From contig JAESPE010000030.1 in assembly GCA_016756835.1 (NCBI GenBank), forward strand, positions 1-37,491: a stretch of DNA of 37,491 nt. The letters are read 5' to 3'. The notes under the pieces were generated by a model. The model was not told the origin of the DNA, searched no databases, and saw only the letters and a list, made by a program, of their open reading frames with translations. Of this stretch, positions 15,109-23,626 are shown in pieces; the first letter of the stretch is position 1; the number at the start of each line of letters is the position of its first letter. Origin of the DNA: a gamma proteobacterium endosymbiont of Lamellibrachia anaximandri (GTDB lineage: Bacteria > Pseudomonadota > Gammaproteobacteria > Chromatiales > Chromatiaceae). The position numbers and the translations under genes were made by a program.

Positions 15109-15720
15109 TCAGCTGAAGTCCTGGATGTTGCCATCCTCGATTTCCTGGGCCTTCTTGATGATCTTTGCAAGATCCCCAGGACTATTGACGCCGTGACCAC
15201 CCATGATCTCCATGGCGTTCATGCGTTTTGCCTTCATCATGTTCTGTCCCAGCTTCTGATTGGCCATGGCGTTCTTGATGCCTTGGGAAAAACCGTCCTT
15301 GAAGTACATGGAGAGCCCCATCTTGAGCTCATTGACGCGACCTTTCTTCATGAGGTTATCCCAGAAGATCTGGCCGAACTCAGCGGTTGGCTGATTGTCA
15401 GGCATCAGGCCGAGGCGTTTCGAGTAGACCGCCAGGCCATGCATGATGTGGGTGATCGGCAGGCCACGTGGGCAGCGTGCGATACAGTTGTAGCAGGAGG
15501 TACACATCCACATTGAGTCGGAGCTCAGTACCTCTTCACGCTTGCCCGCACGGATCATCATGAAGATCTCCTGCGGCGGGTGATCCCAATGCTTGCCCAA
15601 AGGACATGAGCCTGCGCACACACCACACTGCATGCACATCTTGACCCATTCGCCCTCTTCGACGTTCGCCTCAACTTCCTTCAGGAAGCTGTTGCGGTAT
15701 TTTTGACTATTTGTGCTCAT
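15109..15720 (-). CDS. hdrC: Heterodisulfide reductase-like subunit C
   Basis: Soluble iron-sulfur protein of 203 residues with two [4Fe-4S] binding motifs: C29, C32, C35, C39 (CMQCGVCAGSCP) and C73, C76, C79, C83 (CTSCYNCIARCP). No transmembrane helix is seen, unlike QmoC. It is expected to relay electrons between QmoB and HdrB. The C-terminal 90 residues are methionine- and lysine-rich (MMKAKRMNAMEIMGGHG) without a clear motif. It lies 11 bp after qmoB and 16 bp before hdrB, in one operon. Confidence 0.93.
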   Translation of the reverse strand: MSTNSQKYRNSFLKEVEANVEEGEWVKMCMQCGVCAGSCPLGKHWDHPPQEIFMMIRAGKREEVLSSDSMWMCTSCYNCIARCPRGLPITHIMHGLAVYSKRLGLMPDNQPTAEFGQIFWDNLMKKGRVNELKMGLSMYFKDGFSQGIKNAMANQKLGQNMMKAKRMNAMEIMGGHGVNSPGDLAKIIKKAQEIEDGNIQDFS

Positions 15721-15731
15721 TGAAGGCTCCC

Positions 15732-18005
15732 TTAGAACTTGAATGGGCTCATGCCGATCTTCTCGATGGTCTCAGCCATGTCGTTGATCAGCTTGGGCGC
15801 ACGTTCGATATCGGTGATCGCAACCTCGTGGACCACAACGCGCTCAGGCTCGAGATTCAGGGTCTGCAATGTATCGCCAACCTTACTCATGCGCTCGTTC
15901 GCCATAGCGGAACCGCGTACGAAGTGGCACTGGTAGTCCTCTCCGCGCTGGCAGCCCATCAGAACGATGCCATCGTAGCCGTTGTTGAGTGAGTCGGTGA
16001 TCCAGGAGAGGCTCACAGAACCGAGACAACGAACGGGGATAACACGAGCCCAGGGATTGATCTCAACGCCGTTCATGGCAGCCTGATCGAGCGCCGGGTA
16101 GGCGTCGTTCTCGCAGGCCAGCACCAGGATGCGGGGCTTCTCGTCCCACTCTTCCGGGATCTCGACGTTCTTGATCTGCTGGCCGACGGTGTCGATGCTG
16201 TAGTTCTCGAAGGAGATAACACGCACCGGGCAGGCGCCCATGCAGGTACCGCAGCGACGGCAGCGGGCCTCGTTGAATAGCGGGTAACGCTTTTCATCCT
16301 CGTTGATGGCGCCGAAGGGGCACTCAACCGTACAGCGCTTACACTGGGTGCAGCCCTCCTTACGGAAACTCGGATAGGAGAGGTCACCGGCACGGGGATG
16401 GGCAGCCATACCCTTGCCTGCGTTCTCCGCCGCCTGGATCGCCTTCATGGTGGCGCCGGCAGCGTCATCACGCGCCTGCTGTATATCCATGGGGCGACGT
16501 ACGGGACCGGCGGCGTAGATGCCGGTACGACGGGTCTCGTAGGGGAAGCAGATGAAGTGGGAGTCGTTGAATCCGTACTTCAGCTGCGGCAGGTCGGTAC
16601 CCTGACGGTAGTCGAGGTTGAGGATAGAGTCGACGCTGACTTCATTGGCGGCGGCTGCTGCCCGTTCTTCCTTCTCCTCGTCAGTGAGTTCTTCGCCTTC
16701 CTGGGGCGCGCCTGCGCCTTCGGTGGCGTAGTAGGGGTCGGGACCGGAGTTGGGCTCCATGCCGACCGCCAGTACCACCAGATCACAATCCATCTCGGTA
16801 TCTTCGTTCAGGATCATGTCCTTGAACTTGACCGTCAGGCTGTCGCCGGGAACCACTTCAGAGACGATGCCCTTGGAGAAGAGAACCGTCGCTTCCTGAC
16901 CGGCACGGTAGAAGTCTTCGCCTGCTGCACCAGGGGTGCGCAGGTTGTTGAACAGGATCGTGGTGTCACAGTCGCCGTTCAGCTCCTTGAAGTACATCGC
17001 CTGCTTGATGGATACCAGGTCGGTCACGCCGGAGAAGTAGGCCAGCTTGTCCTCATCATCGGAACACTGACCGGCGTTCTGTACAAAGGCAACGGACGTG
17101 ATCTCTTTGCCGTCGGAAGGACGTTTGATCGGCCCGCCGTTGGCTGCCTTGGCAAGTGCTTCGAGTTCGTGGTTGGTGACCACGTCTGCGCTCTTGTCGT
17201 AGCCAAACTCAGGCAGCTTGTTGGCATCGTAGGGGGTGAAGCCAGAAGCCTGTACTATAGCGCCGCAGGTAAAGTTACTGGTGGAGCCGGACTCGGTGGC
17301 GACATCCACGCTGAAACGACCGGGTGCGCCGGAAGTCTGGGCGAGGGTGCTGTTCAGGTGGACAGTGATCTTGTCGTCGGCCTCGATGGCGGCAGCCATC
17401 TCGGCGATGCCGCTCTCCTGAGGAGCCGCATAAGGGGAGCGGGTCGGCAGAACCTTATAGTATTCGGCGATCCGTCCGCCCAGCGCACCGCTCTTTTCCA
17501 CCAGATGCACAGGATATCCTGCAGCAGCAGCTTCCATCGCGGCGGTCATGCCGGTGATGCCACCGCCAACCACCATGATGGTCTTGTTCAGCTCCTGCTC
17601 GCCGGATTTATTCGGCTTGGTGCTGAACTTGGCTTCGGCACAGGCCATGCGGATGTAGTCGTCCGCCATCTCCTGGGTGGTTTCCTTGTTCTCGTCGGTG
17701 TCCGGACGAACCCAGATGACGCCTTCGCGCAGGTTGGCGCGGGTCATGGCGACTTCAGGGAAGTTGAAGGCCTCGACCTTGGCGCGACGGGAGCATGCGG
17801 CGATCATCACATGGGTGGCGCCGTCGTTGTCGATGGCGTTACGGATTACCTGCACACCTTCCTTGCTGCACAGCATGTCGTGCTGTACACAGGTGTTCAT
17901 CTTGCCGTCGCGGGTTGCGGTGGTTTCCAACTGGCCTGCGTCGAGACGCTCGCCGATGCCGCAGCCGGTGCAGACAAAGCCTGCCATTTTCTTTTCTTCA
18001 GCCAC
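15732..18005 (-). CDS. qmoB: QmoB: HdrA-like flavoprotein with MvhD-type C-terminus
   Basis: 757-residue subunit of the Qmo electron-transfer complex. The domains in order are an N-terminal cysteine region (CTGCGIGERLD) with further cysteines (CVQHDMLC); an HdrA-type FAD domain (MVVGGGITGM at about 142); two [4Fe-4S] motifs, CTQCKRCTVECP (about 549-560) and CRRCGTCMGACP (about 583-594); and a C-terminal MvhD-like domain with GCQRGEDYQCHFVRG. The HdrA-MvhD fusion identifies QmoB. An acidic, alanine-rich insert (EELTDEEKEERAAAA) is unusual, near residue 430. It lies 3 bp after qmoA. Confidence 0.95.
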   Translation of the reverse strand: MAEEKKMAGFVCTGCGIGERLDAGQLETTATRDGKMNTCVQHDMLCSKEGVQVIRNAIDNDGATHVMIAACSRRAKVEAFNFPEVAMTRANLREGVIWVRPDTDENKETTQEMADDYIRMACAEAKFSTKPNKSGEQELNKTIMVVGGGITGMTAAMEAAAAGYPVHLVEKSGALGGRIAEYYKVLPTRSPYAAPQESGIAEMAAAIEADDKITVHLNSTLAQTSGAPGRFSVDVATESGSTSNFTCGAIVQASGFTPYDANKLPEFGYDKSADVVTNHELEALAKAANGGPIKRPSDGKEITSVAFVQNAGQCSDDEDKLAYFSGVTDLVSIKQAMYFKELNGDCDTTILFNNLRTPGAAGEDFYRAGQEATVLFSKGIVSEVVPGDSLTVKFKDMILNEDTEMDCDLVVLAVGMEPNSGPDPYYATEGAGAPQEGEELTDEEKEERAAAAANEVSVDSILNLDYRQGTDLPQLKYGFNDSHFICFPYETRRTGIYAAGPVRRPMDIQQARDDAAGATMKAIQAAENAGKGMAAHPRAGDLSYPSFRKEGCTQCKRCTVECPFGAINEDEKRYPLFNEARCRRCGTCMGACPVRVISFENYSIDTVGQQIKNVEIPEEWDEKPRILVLACENDAYPALDQAAMNGVEINPWARVIPVRCLGSVSLSWITDSLNNGYDGIVLMGCQRGEDYQCHFVRGSAMANERMSKVGDTLQTLNLEPERVVVHEVAITDIERAPKLINDMAETIEKIGMSPFKF

Positions 18006-18008
18006 TGT

Positions 18009-19280
18009 TTAGCCCTCCGTTCCAGCTACGCGGTTAATGACCTGGACAGCGCGCAGTGCAGCGCCTGTGGCGTGTTGTACCGCCCGGTTTACGTCCAGTG
18101 CGTCGGATGAACAACCCGCTGCGAAGATGCCGCCATTCTCTGAAGCAGGCTCAATGAAGCCCTCCTCGTTAATGACGATATCCACCGGGAAGCTCTCTTT
18201 ATCAACGCTGGGCTCCATGCCGACAGCCAGTACGACCAGGTCGTGCTGGTTGGCGTAGCGGTTGTAGCCTTCGGTGTCTACGCCGTGCAGTACGGGACTG
18301 TCGTCCTCGCCCTTGACGATGGAGGCAACCTTGGACTTGATGAACTTGACGTTATCCTGGGCCTTGACCTTCTGATAGAAGTCCTCGAAACGGTCGATGG
18401 CACGGATGTCGATGTAGTAGACAGAGATGTCCACGTCGTCAGCCGGGTAGGTGCACTGCTTCAGTGAGGCCATGCAGCAGATGCGCGAGCAGTGCAGCAG
18501 GTGGTTCTTGTCACGGGAGCCGGCGCACTGGATGAAAGCGACGTTCTTCACCTCTTTGCCGTCGGAGGGGCGCAGGATCTTGCCACCGGTGGGACCGGTG
18601 GGATCTGCCAGGCGCTCAAACTCGACGCTGGTGATGACGTTTTCAAAGCGATCATAGCCGTAGGGCTGGATCTTGTTTGCATCATACGGCTGCCAGCCGG
18701 TGGCCCAAACTACGGCGCCGGCGTTGAATTCGATGGTCTCTTCCTGCATGTCCAGGTCGACAGCATTTACTTTGCAGGCGTCCTTGGCTTTCTGAGCATC
18801 GTCGGAGCCGATGATGGCTGGATCGATGACGTACTGCTGGGGCATGGCCATGCGATGCGGCAGGTAGGCGCCTTTGCGCTTGCCCATGCCGTAGTTGTAT
18901 TCATCATCGAACTCGGCCTCGACAGCCTTGCCGCAATTGCCGCAACCGGTGCAGTTGTCGTTGATATAGCGGGGGGCGATCTTCACCGTGGCAGTGTAGT
19001 TGCCGGCCTCGCCCTTGATGTCCGTAACCTCAGCCATAGTGATAATGGTGAGATTGGGGTTCATCTTGGCCCGGCGCTGGTTGATCTCCAGACCACAGGT
19101 GGGGTGGCAGAGCTTAGGGAAATACTTGTACAACTGGGTGACGCGACCGCCAACATAGGGGCGCTTTTCAACCAGTACGACCTTTTTTCCGGTTTCAGCA
19201 GCTTCAAGGGCAGCGGTCATGCCGCTGATCCCGCCGCCGACCACCAGAATGGTCTCATTGGTTGCGATTACTTCCGTCAT
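18009..19280 (-). CDS. qmoA: QmoA: HdrA-like FAD and iron-sulfur protein
   Basis: First gene of the Qmo operon; a 423-residue HdrA-like protein that binds FAD and is thought to contact APS reductase directly. The Rossmann motif ILVVGGGISGMTAALEA is at the N-terminus. The HdrA signature HPTCGLEINQRRAK follows, then CTGCGNCGKAVE (about residues 108-119, lacking the usual final Cys-Pro of a ferredoxin motif), and HCSRICCMASLKQC. The C-terminal FAD segment GGIFAAGCSSDALDVNRAV is intact. The gene is divergent from cbbQ across about 400 bp, so it likely carries the operon promoter in that region. GGAGATTCC lies before its ATG. Confidence 0.95.
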   Translation of the reverse strand: MTEVIATNETILVVGGGISGMTAALEAAETGKKVVLVEKRPYVGGRVTQLYKYFPKLCHPTCGLEINQRRAKMNPNLTIITMAEVTDIKGEAGNYTATVKIAPRYINDNCTGCGNCGKAVEAEFDDEYNYGMGKRKGAYLPHRMAMPQQYVIDPAIIGSDDAQKAKDACKVNAVDLDMQEETIEFNAGAVVWATGWQPYDANKIQPYGYDRFENVITSVEFERLADPTGPTGGKILRPSDGKEVKNVAFIQCAGSRDKNHLLHCSRICCMASLKQCTYPADDVDISVYYIDIRAIDRFEDFYQKVKAQDNVKFIKSKVASIVKGEDDSPVLHGVDTEGYNRYANQHDLVVLAVGMEPSVDKESFPVDIVINEEGFIEPASENGGIFAAGCSSDALDVNRAVQHATGAALRAVQVINRVAGTEG

Positions 19281-19682
19281 GGAATCTCCTCCGTCGCGGA
19301 ATGGCGTTTCAAAGTCCGAAATAACCGGCAGCGCAATAATACTTGATTTGTCTGCTAGGTTATTCCATGATTGGCGGCAGCGTTACTGCGCCCAGATTCT
19401 GGACTCGCTACGATACCCGCCTTCGGGATTTCCCGCCATATAAAAGCCACTAATTCCCCATCGAATTTTCCAATGGTTTGATAGAAAGCAGTTATAGTTT
19501 ATTAGCATTCGCTAATTAATACTTGACTTTTGAATGGGGTAATTCAGGAATATGAGCTCGGCAAAGAGAGGTTCTGCCTCACGGATTATCTGTCTTCAGA
19601 CTGGATGGTTCTCTTGTAAAGAGACTCGCTCTGGGTTAGTTGTTTATTACACACTTTGATTCTGCAGAAGAGGCTAATCCAG
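19281..19682. promoter_or_regulatory. Divergent regulatory region between qmoA and cbbQ
   Basis: No gene is seen in these 402 bp. The stretch around 19440-19560 is AT-rich and likely holds promoters for both directions. The dyad TTAGC-attc-GCTAA (19502-19515) has the form of a LysR-type site and lies just before TTGACT (19523-19528), a possible -35 element for cbbQ. Small perfect hairpins are seen further on (TCTCTT/AAGAGA at 19610-19624; GTCT/AGAC near 19592-19601), probably in the cbbQ leader. A CbbR link is possible but not shown. Confidence 0.45.
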
Positions 19683-20495
19683 TTGGATGCACGCACCCTG
19701 AAACCTGAAGAATACTTCATAGATGAAGAGCCCTACTATCAGCCGGTAGGCGATGAGATAGAGGTCTTCGAGGCGGCCTACCGCAACCAGTTGCCGGTTC
19801 TGCTGAAGGGGCCGACGGGTTGCGGCAAGACCCGCTTCATGGAGCACATGGCGTGGCGGCTGAAACGTCCGTTGATCACCGTCTCTTGCCATGATGATTT
19901 GACTGCATCCGATCTGGTGGGGCGCTTCCTGGTCAAAAGTGGTGAGACGGTCTGGGTGGACGGTCCCCTGGCCGCCGCAGTACGGGCCGGAGCCATCTGT
20001 TATCTGGACGAGGTGGTCGAGGCGCGCAAGGACACCACGGTGGTGATCCACCCCCTGGCGGATGACCGCAGGGTGTTGCCGATGGAGAAGATCGGGGAAC
20101 TGCTGGAGGCGAATGCCGACTTCTGTCTTGCGATCTCCTATAACCCCGGTTACCAGAGCGTGTTGAAGGATCTCAAGCAGAGTACCCGGCAGCGTTTCGT
20201 CGCCCTGGAGTTCGACTACCCAGACGCGGCGCTGGAGCAGAAGATCATCGAAAACGAGGCCGAAGTGGTCCCGGAGATGGCGAATCGGTTGGTGAAGTTC
20301 GCCCATATGACGCGCAACCTCAAAGGTAGCGGTCTGGACGAGGGTGCATCGACGCGTCTGCTGGTGCACGCAGCCAAGCTGATCCACGACGGTGTCGATC
20401 CGGTGGTGGCTTGTCGGGCCTCTATCGCCCAGGCCCTGACCGACGATGCGGATATGTTGACGGCGGTGAATGAGCTTAGCGCTTCGCTTTTTTAG
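19683..20495 (+). CDS. cbbQ: CbbQ/NirQ/NorQ-type AAA+ ATPase (RuBisCO activase subunit)
   Basis: MoxR-type AAA+ ATPase that pairs with CbbO to remove inhibitors from RuBisCO. Walker A is GPTGCGKT (lysine about 49) and the Walker B region is [11 protein letters not shown]. The N-terminal segment [17 protein letters not shown] and the C-terminal [25 protein letters not shown] match the family. TTG at 19683 is chosen because it is preceded by AGAAGAGG and gives [13 protein letters not shown], the usual family N-terminus and about 270 residues; the upstream TTG at 19656 lacks a ribosome site. NorQ is a close relative, but the cbbO partner and the autotrophic context favour CbbQ. No RuBisCO gene is in the window. 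Confidence 0.9.
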   Translation: MDARTLKPEEYFIDEEPYYQPVGDEIEVFEAAYRNQLPVLLKGPTGCGKTRFMEHMAWRLKRPLITVSCHDDLTASDLVGRFLVKSGETVWVDGPLAAAVRAGAICYLDEVVEARKDTTVVIHPLADDRRVLPMEKIGELLEANADFCLAISYNPGYQSVLKDLKQSTRQRFVALEFDYPDAALEQKIIENEAEVVPEMANRLVKFAHMTRNLKGSGLDEGASTRLLVHAAKLIHDGVDPVVACRASIAQALTDDADMLTAVNELSASLF

Positions 20496-20501
20496 GCAAA
20501 A

Positions 20502-20536
20502 GGTAAAAGGTGAAAGGTGAAAGGTGAAAGGTGAAA
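20502..20536. repeat. Tandem heptanucleotide repeat between cbbQ and cbbO
   Basis: Five consecutive 7-bp units, one GGTAAAA followed by four GGTGAAA, starting 6 bp after the cbbQ stop. The first 16 bases are also nearly inverted at 20598-20613 (14 of 16 positions), enclosing a degenerate REP-like sequence. Confidence 0.9.
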
Positions 20537-20540
20537 GGGC

Positions 20541-20580
20541 CATAGGCTGGTTCAAGTGCAGCAACGACGGAGTTCGGCCC
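20541..20580. repeat. Degenerate REP-like sequence
   Basis: Begins CATAGGCTGGTTCAAG, close to the REP-like consensus start, but the second arm is eroded. It lies between cbbQ and cbbO, inside the arms formed by the heptamer repeat and its inverted partner. Confidence 0.4.
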
Positions 20581-20629
20581 ATCCATTGGCACGGCCTCCT
20601 TTCGCCTTTAACCTGTCTTTAACCCTCCC

Positions 20630-22753
20630 ATGCCGCACCCCACTCAACTAACCGCTGACCAAATCCTCCCCCTCCTCGACGACTGGTTCGAGGTTGAATT
20701 TACCTTTCGTAATACCGATGTTCTCGCCGCTGCCCTCGCGCAGATGTCGGCGGGCGAACAGGCTTTTGTGCTCGACTGGACACGGCGTATCGCCAGCACG
20801 CATGTCGAAATTGCCTTCCAGTTTGTCGAGCAGTCTACCCGTGCCCTGAGTCTGATGGATGAGCACATGATCGAGGCCTGGGTGCTGCACGCTATGGATA
20901 TCTACGACCGCTCCGGTCTCTATCCCAGTCTGAAGGTGATTCGGGAGATCGATCTCTTCGTGCGCCAGGGGCGGGAGCGGGCCTCCGGCTGTGTCTTCGA
21001 AGAGGAGGTGGGGGTGTTGCTGCCCTTTGTCCAGGGCCTCTCCGGACGCAAGCTGAAGGTTGAACAGGGCGACTACACTTATACCGACAGCGAAGCGATC
21101 TTTCTGCCGGCAGTGATGGCCCATCTGCCGGACAAGCAGGACAACTTCAAACTCTACAAGGCGGCAGTGGCGCACCTCTGGGCGCAGGCCCGTTTTGGCA
21201 CCTTTCGGATTGATCTCGAACAATACATCGCAGCACATCCGACGCCAAAACTGGCGCTGCGCTGCTTTCATGCGCTGGAGTCGGTGCGCCTCGACGCCTG
21301 TATCTCCCGTGAACTGCCCGGTCTGTATCGGGAGATGGGTGAACTGCGCAAGAAGCTTGGGGATGCGGATGTGCCGGAAGGCTGGTCCACTGTGACCGCC
21401 GAGCTGACTCGTCAGGCGGCCACGGTGGTGGATTCCCTGCGACTGGTCGACAAAGTCATCGGTAGCCGGTTGCCTGCAACCAGCTGTTACCAGGGGCGCC
21501 TGAAACCCGCAGAAGTGACGGCTGTTTTGGAAAAACGCCTGCAGCGTGAGCAGGCGCAACTGCGGGTGGCTCTGAAGCTGATCGAGGATGAACTGAAGGA
21601 GGGGCGGGAAGATGAAGAGGCCCCGCCTGGAAAGTTCGAAGTGGACAAGAAGCCTGATATGTCGGTGCCGGAGGGGTTTCAGATCGAACTCATGCTGGAC
21701 GGCAAGTCCATCCCTATTCCAGACGATGTGAAGGGCACCATGACCTCGATCCTGCAGGATCTTGGTGATGTCCCCGATGAGTATCTCGTCCCGGCGGGGG
21801 CCGGTGAATACGAGCTGAAGGATTATGAGGAGAAGCGGCTCGATCCTGAAGATGTCTGGGGCGGCACCTACCATGAGGAGGGCGCGTTTCTCTACCATGA
21901 GTGGGATTTTCGCCGCAAACACTATCGCAAGGATTGGTGCGTGGTGCGCGAGTTGCCTGCCAAACCCTCCCACGATGGGTTTGCCGGCCGGGTGGTGACC
22001 AAGTACCGGCGGTTGCTGGGCAGTCTGCGTAAGACTTTCGAGGCGATGCGGGACGAGGACCGGCTTCTGAAGCGCCAGGTCTATGGTGACGGCGTGGATA
22101 TCGATGCCTTCGTGGAAGCTTGGGCGGATGTGCATGTCGGGCTGGAGATGAGCGATCGGCTGTTTACCCGCATGCACCGGAATGAGCGCAATATCGCGGC
22201 CATATTCATGGTGGATATGTCGGGTTCCACCAAGGGTTGGGTCAACGAGGCGGAGCGAGAGGCGCTGGTGCTGATGGCGGAGTCCCTGGAGACCCTTGGT
22301 GACCGCTATGCCATCTATGGCTTCACCGGTTCGAGCCGCAAACGCTGTGAAATCTACCGTATCAAGACCTTCGACGAGCCTTACGACGATGAGGTAAAGG
22401 CGAGGATCAGCGGTATCGAGGCGGGGGACTATACCCGCATGGGGGCGGCGATCCGCCACCTCAGCCAGTTACTGAGAGAGGTTGAGGCGCGCACCAAGCT
22501 GCTGATAACCCTGTCCGACGGAAAACCGGAGGACTATCCCGACCAGTATCGCGGAGAGTACGGCGTCGAGGATACGCGGCAGGCTCTCTACGAAGCCCAT
22601 CGTGACGGTATCCACGCCTTCTGCATCACCATCGATGAGGAAGGGCAGGACTATCTGCCCCATATGTATGGGGCGGCAAATTATGTTGTTGTGAAGGATG
22701 TGGAGAAACTTCCCCTCAAAGTTTCAGATATTTATAAAAGAATAACGAGCTGA
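20630..22753 (+). CDS. cbbO: CbbO/NorD-type VWA protein (RuBisCO activase adaptor)
   Basis: A 707-residue adaptor that works with CbbQ; the C-terminal von Willebrand A domain contacts RuBisCO. The MIDAS motif DMSGS starts at about residue 529 (FMVDMSGSTKGW). Later VWA elements YTRMGAAIRHLSQLL and LLITLSDGKPEDY supply the conserved threonine and aspartate. The N-terminal half is helical, and the middle is acidic (VPDEYLVPAGAGEYELKDYEEKR). Start ATG 20630 has no strong ribosome site. The cbbQ-cbbO gap of 134 bp is large for a coupled pair and filled by repeats. NorD is the main alternative name. Confidence 0.9.
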   Translation: MPHPTQLTADQILPLLDDWFEVEFTFRNTDVLAAALAQMSAGEQAFVLDWTRRIASTHVEIAFQFVEQSTRALSLMDEHMIEAWVLHAMDIYDRSGLYPSLKVIREIDLFVRQGRERASGCVFEEEVGVLLPFVQGLSGRKLKVEQGDYTYTDSEAIFLPAVMAHLPDKQDNFKLYKAAVAHLWAQARFGTFRIDLEQYIAAHPTPKLALRCFHALESVRLDACISRELPGLYREMGELRKKLGDADVPEGWSTVTAELTRQAATVVDSLRLVDKVIGSRLPATSCYQGRLKPAEVTAVLEKRLQREQAQLRVALKLIEDELKEGREDEEAPPGKFEVDKKPDMSVPEGFQIELMLDGKSIPIPDDVKGTMTSILQDLGDVPDEYLVPAGAGEYELKDYEEKRLDPEDVWGGTYHEEGAFLYHEWDFRRKHYRKDWCVVRELPAKPSHDGFAGRVVTKYRRLLGSLRKTFEAMRDEDRLLKRQVYGDGVDIDAFVEAWADVHVGLEMSDRLFTRMHRNERNIAAIFMVDMSGSTKGWVNEAEREALVLMAESLETLGDRYAIYGFTGSSRKRCEIYRIKTFDEPYDDEVKARISGIEAGDYTRMGAAIRHLSQLLREVEARTKLLITLSDGKPEDYPDQYRGEYGVEDTRQALYEAHRDGIHAFCITIDEEGQDYLPHMYGAANYVVVKDVEKLPLKVSDIYKRITS

Positions 22754-22863
22754 TACAGCTTGATTTTCTTCAGGGGCATAGGCAACCTCCCTGCACACCC
22801 TTGAAAGAGCACAAACAACGGCCACGAAGAGGGACAAAGTTATTTTGACCACTGGAGGATATT

Positions 22864-23469
22864 ATGAAGTTAAGACTGGTTGCAGTATGCGCCTTGATGC
22901 TTTTCGCCGCAGCGCAGGCACACGCCATGCCGGGTTATGGTTATCCACAGCCCCAACAGCAGCAGGAAGTCGGCCCGGATACGATCGTACGCGAGGGTTT
23001 GACTCAGCTGCTGAAGTTTTTGCGCACCAAGGAACAGCGCAACCCCATGCAGATCACGGCGTTTCTCGAAACTGTAATCGCGCCCAATTTCGATTTTGAC
23101 TATATGGCGCAGTGGGCGGCCGGGCCGGCCTACCGCAATATGAGTGTGGGTCAGCGTCAGGTTATGAGTCAGCAGGTGAAAGAGATGCTGCTGGGCACAC
23201 TGAGCAAACGCCTCAGCAGCTACGAAGACCAGGATGTGCGCTTCTATCGTCCCCGCCGCGCGGGACGAAACGAGGTGAAGGTGAGCGTCGGTATCCTCAA
23301 TTCCGGCGGTTATCCAGCGAAGATAGACTTCCGTTTCTATCATGCAGACGACGGCTGGAAGGTATTTGATGTCTCCGCCAACGGCACCAGCGCCCTTGCC
23401 TACTATCGGCAGCACTTTTCGAAGCAGATGCGGGATAATAAAGGTCAGAGACGTGGTTATCGCGGCTGA
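22864..23469 (+). CDS. MlaC/Ttg2D-family periplasmic protein
   Basis: A 201-residue secreted protein with signal peptide residues 1-21 (LRLVAVCALMLFAAAQAHA). A glutamine- and proline-rich stretch follows (PQPQQQQ), then the MlaC-like fold: FLETVIAPNFDFDYMAQWAAG, TLSKRLSSYEDQDVRFY, and the C-terminal DGWKVFDVSANGTSALAYYRQHFS. MlaC carries phospholipid between the outer and inner membranes, but the other mla genes are absent here, so this is a stand-alone copy whose ligand may differ. ATG 22864 is preceded by CTGGAGG. It ends with its own terminator, so it is a single-gene unit. Confidence 0.88.
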   Translation: MKLRLVAVCALMLFAAAQAHAMPGYGYPQPQQQQEVGPDTIVREGLTQLLKFLRTKEQRNPMQITAFLETVIAPNFDFDYMAQWAAGPAYRNMSVGQRQVMSQQVKEMLLGTLSKRLSSYEDQDVRFYRPRRAGRNEVKVSVGILNSGGYPAKIDFRFYHADDGWKVFDVSANGTSALAYYRQHFSKQMRDNKGQRRGYRG

Positions 23470-23483
23470 TTGAGCTGGGAATA

Positions 23484-23520
23484 AAAGGGCCGGAGCCGGG
23501 TTCGGCTCCGGCTTTTTTGT
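23484..23520 (+). terminator. Rho-independent terminator after MlaC-family gene
   Basis: Perfect 10-bp stem (GCCGGAGCCG / CGGCTCCGGC) with a 4-nt loop followed by six T residues. Confidence 0.93.
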
Positions 23521-23567
23521 GTCCTAAGGAACTTGTAGTCAGGTAGGGCTTCAAAATCAGGAGCAGT

Positions 23568-23598
23568 GTAGGCTGGATCAAGCGTAGCGGATCCGGCA
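23568..23598 (+). repeat. REP-like hairpin, copy 4
   Basis: Plus-oriented element GTAGGCTGGATC...GATCCGGCA with one G-T wobble in the stem, just upstream of the retropepsin gene. Confidence 0.8.
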
Positions 23599-23626
23599 TC
23601 GCATTTGCTGGAGAGTTTAACTGTTC

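Noticed and set aside
16398..18110. Long plus-strand open frame across qmoB
   Set aside because: Antisense shadow of the qmoB gene, whose motifs are diagnostic.
22821..22840. Second copy of the ACCACGAAG-type repeat upstream of the MlaC gene
   Set aside because: Only a partial match without an inverted partner, so it could be chance.
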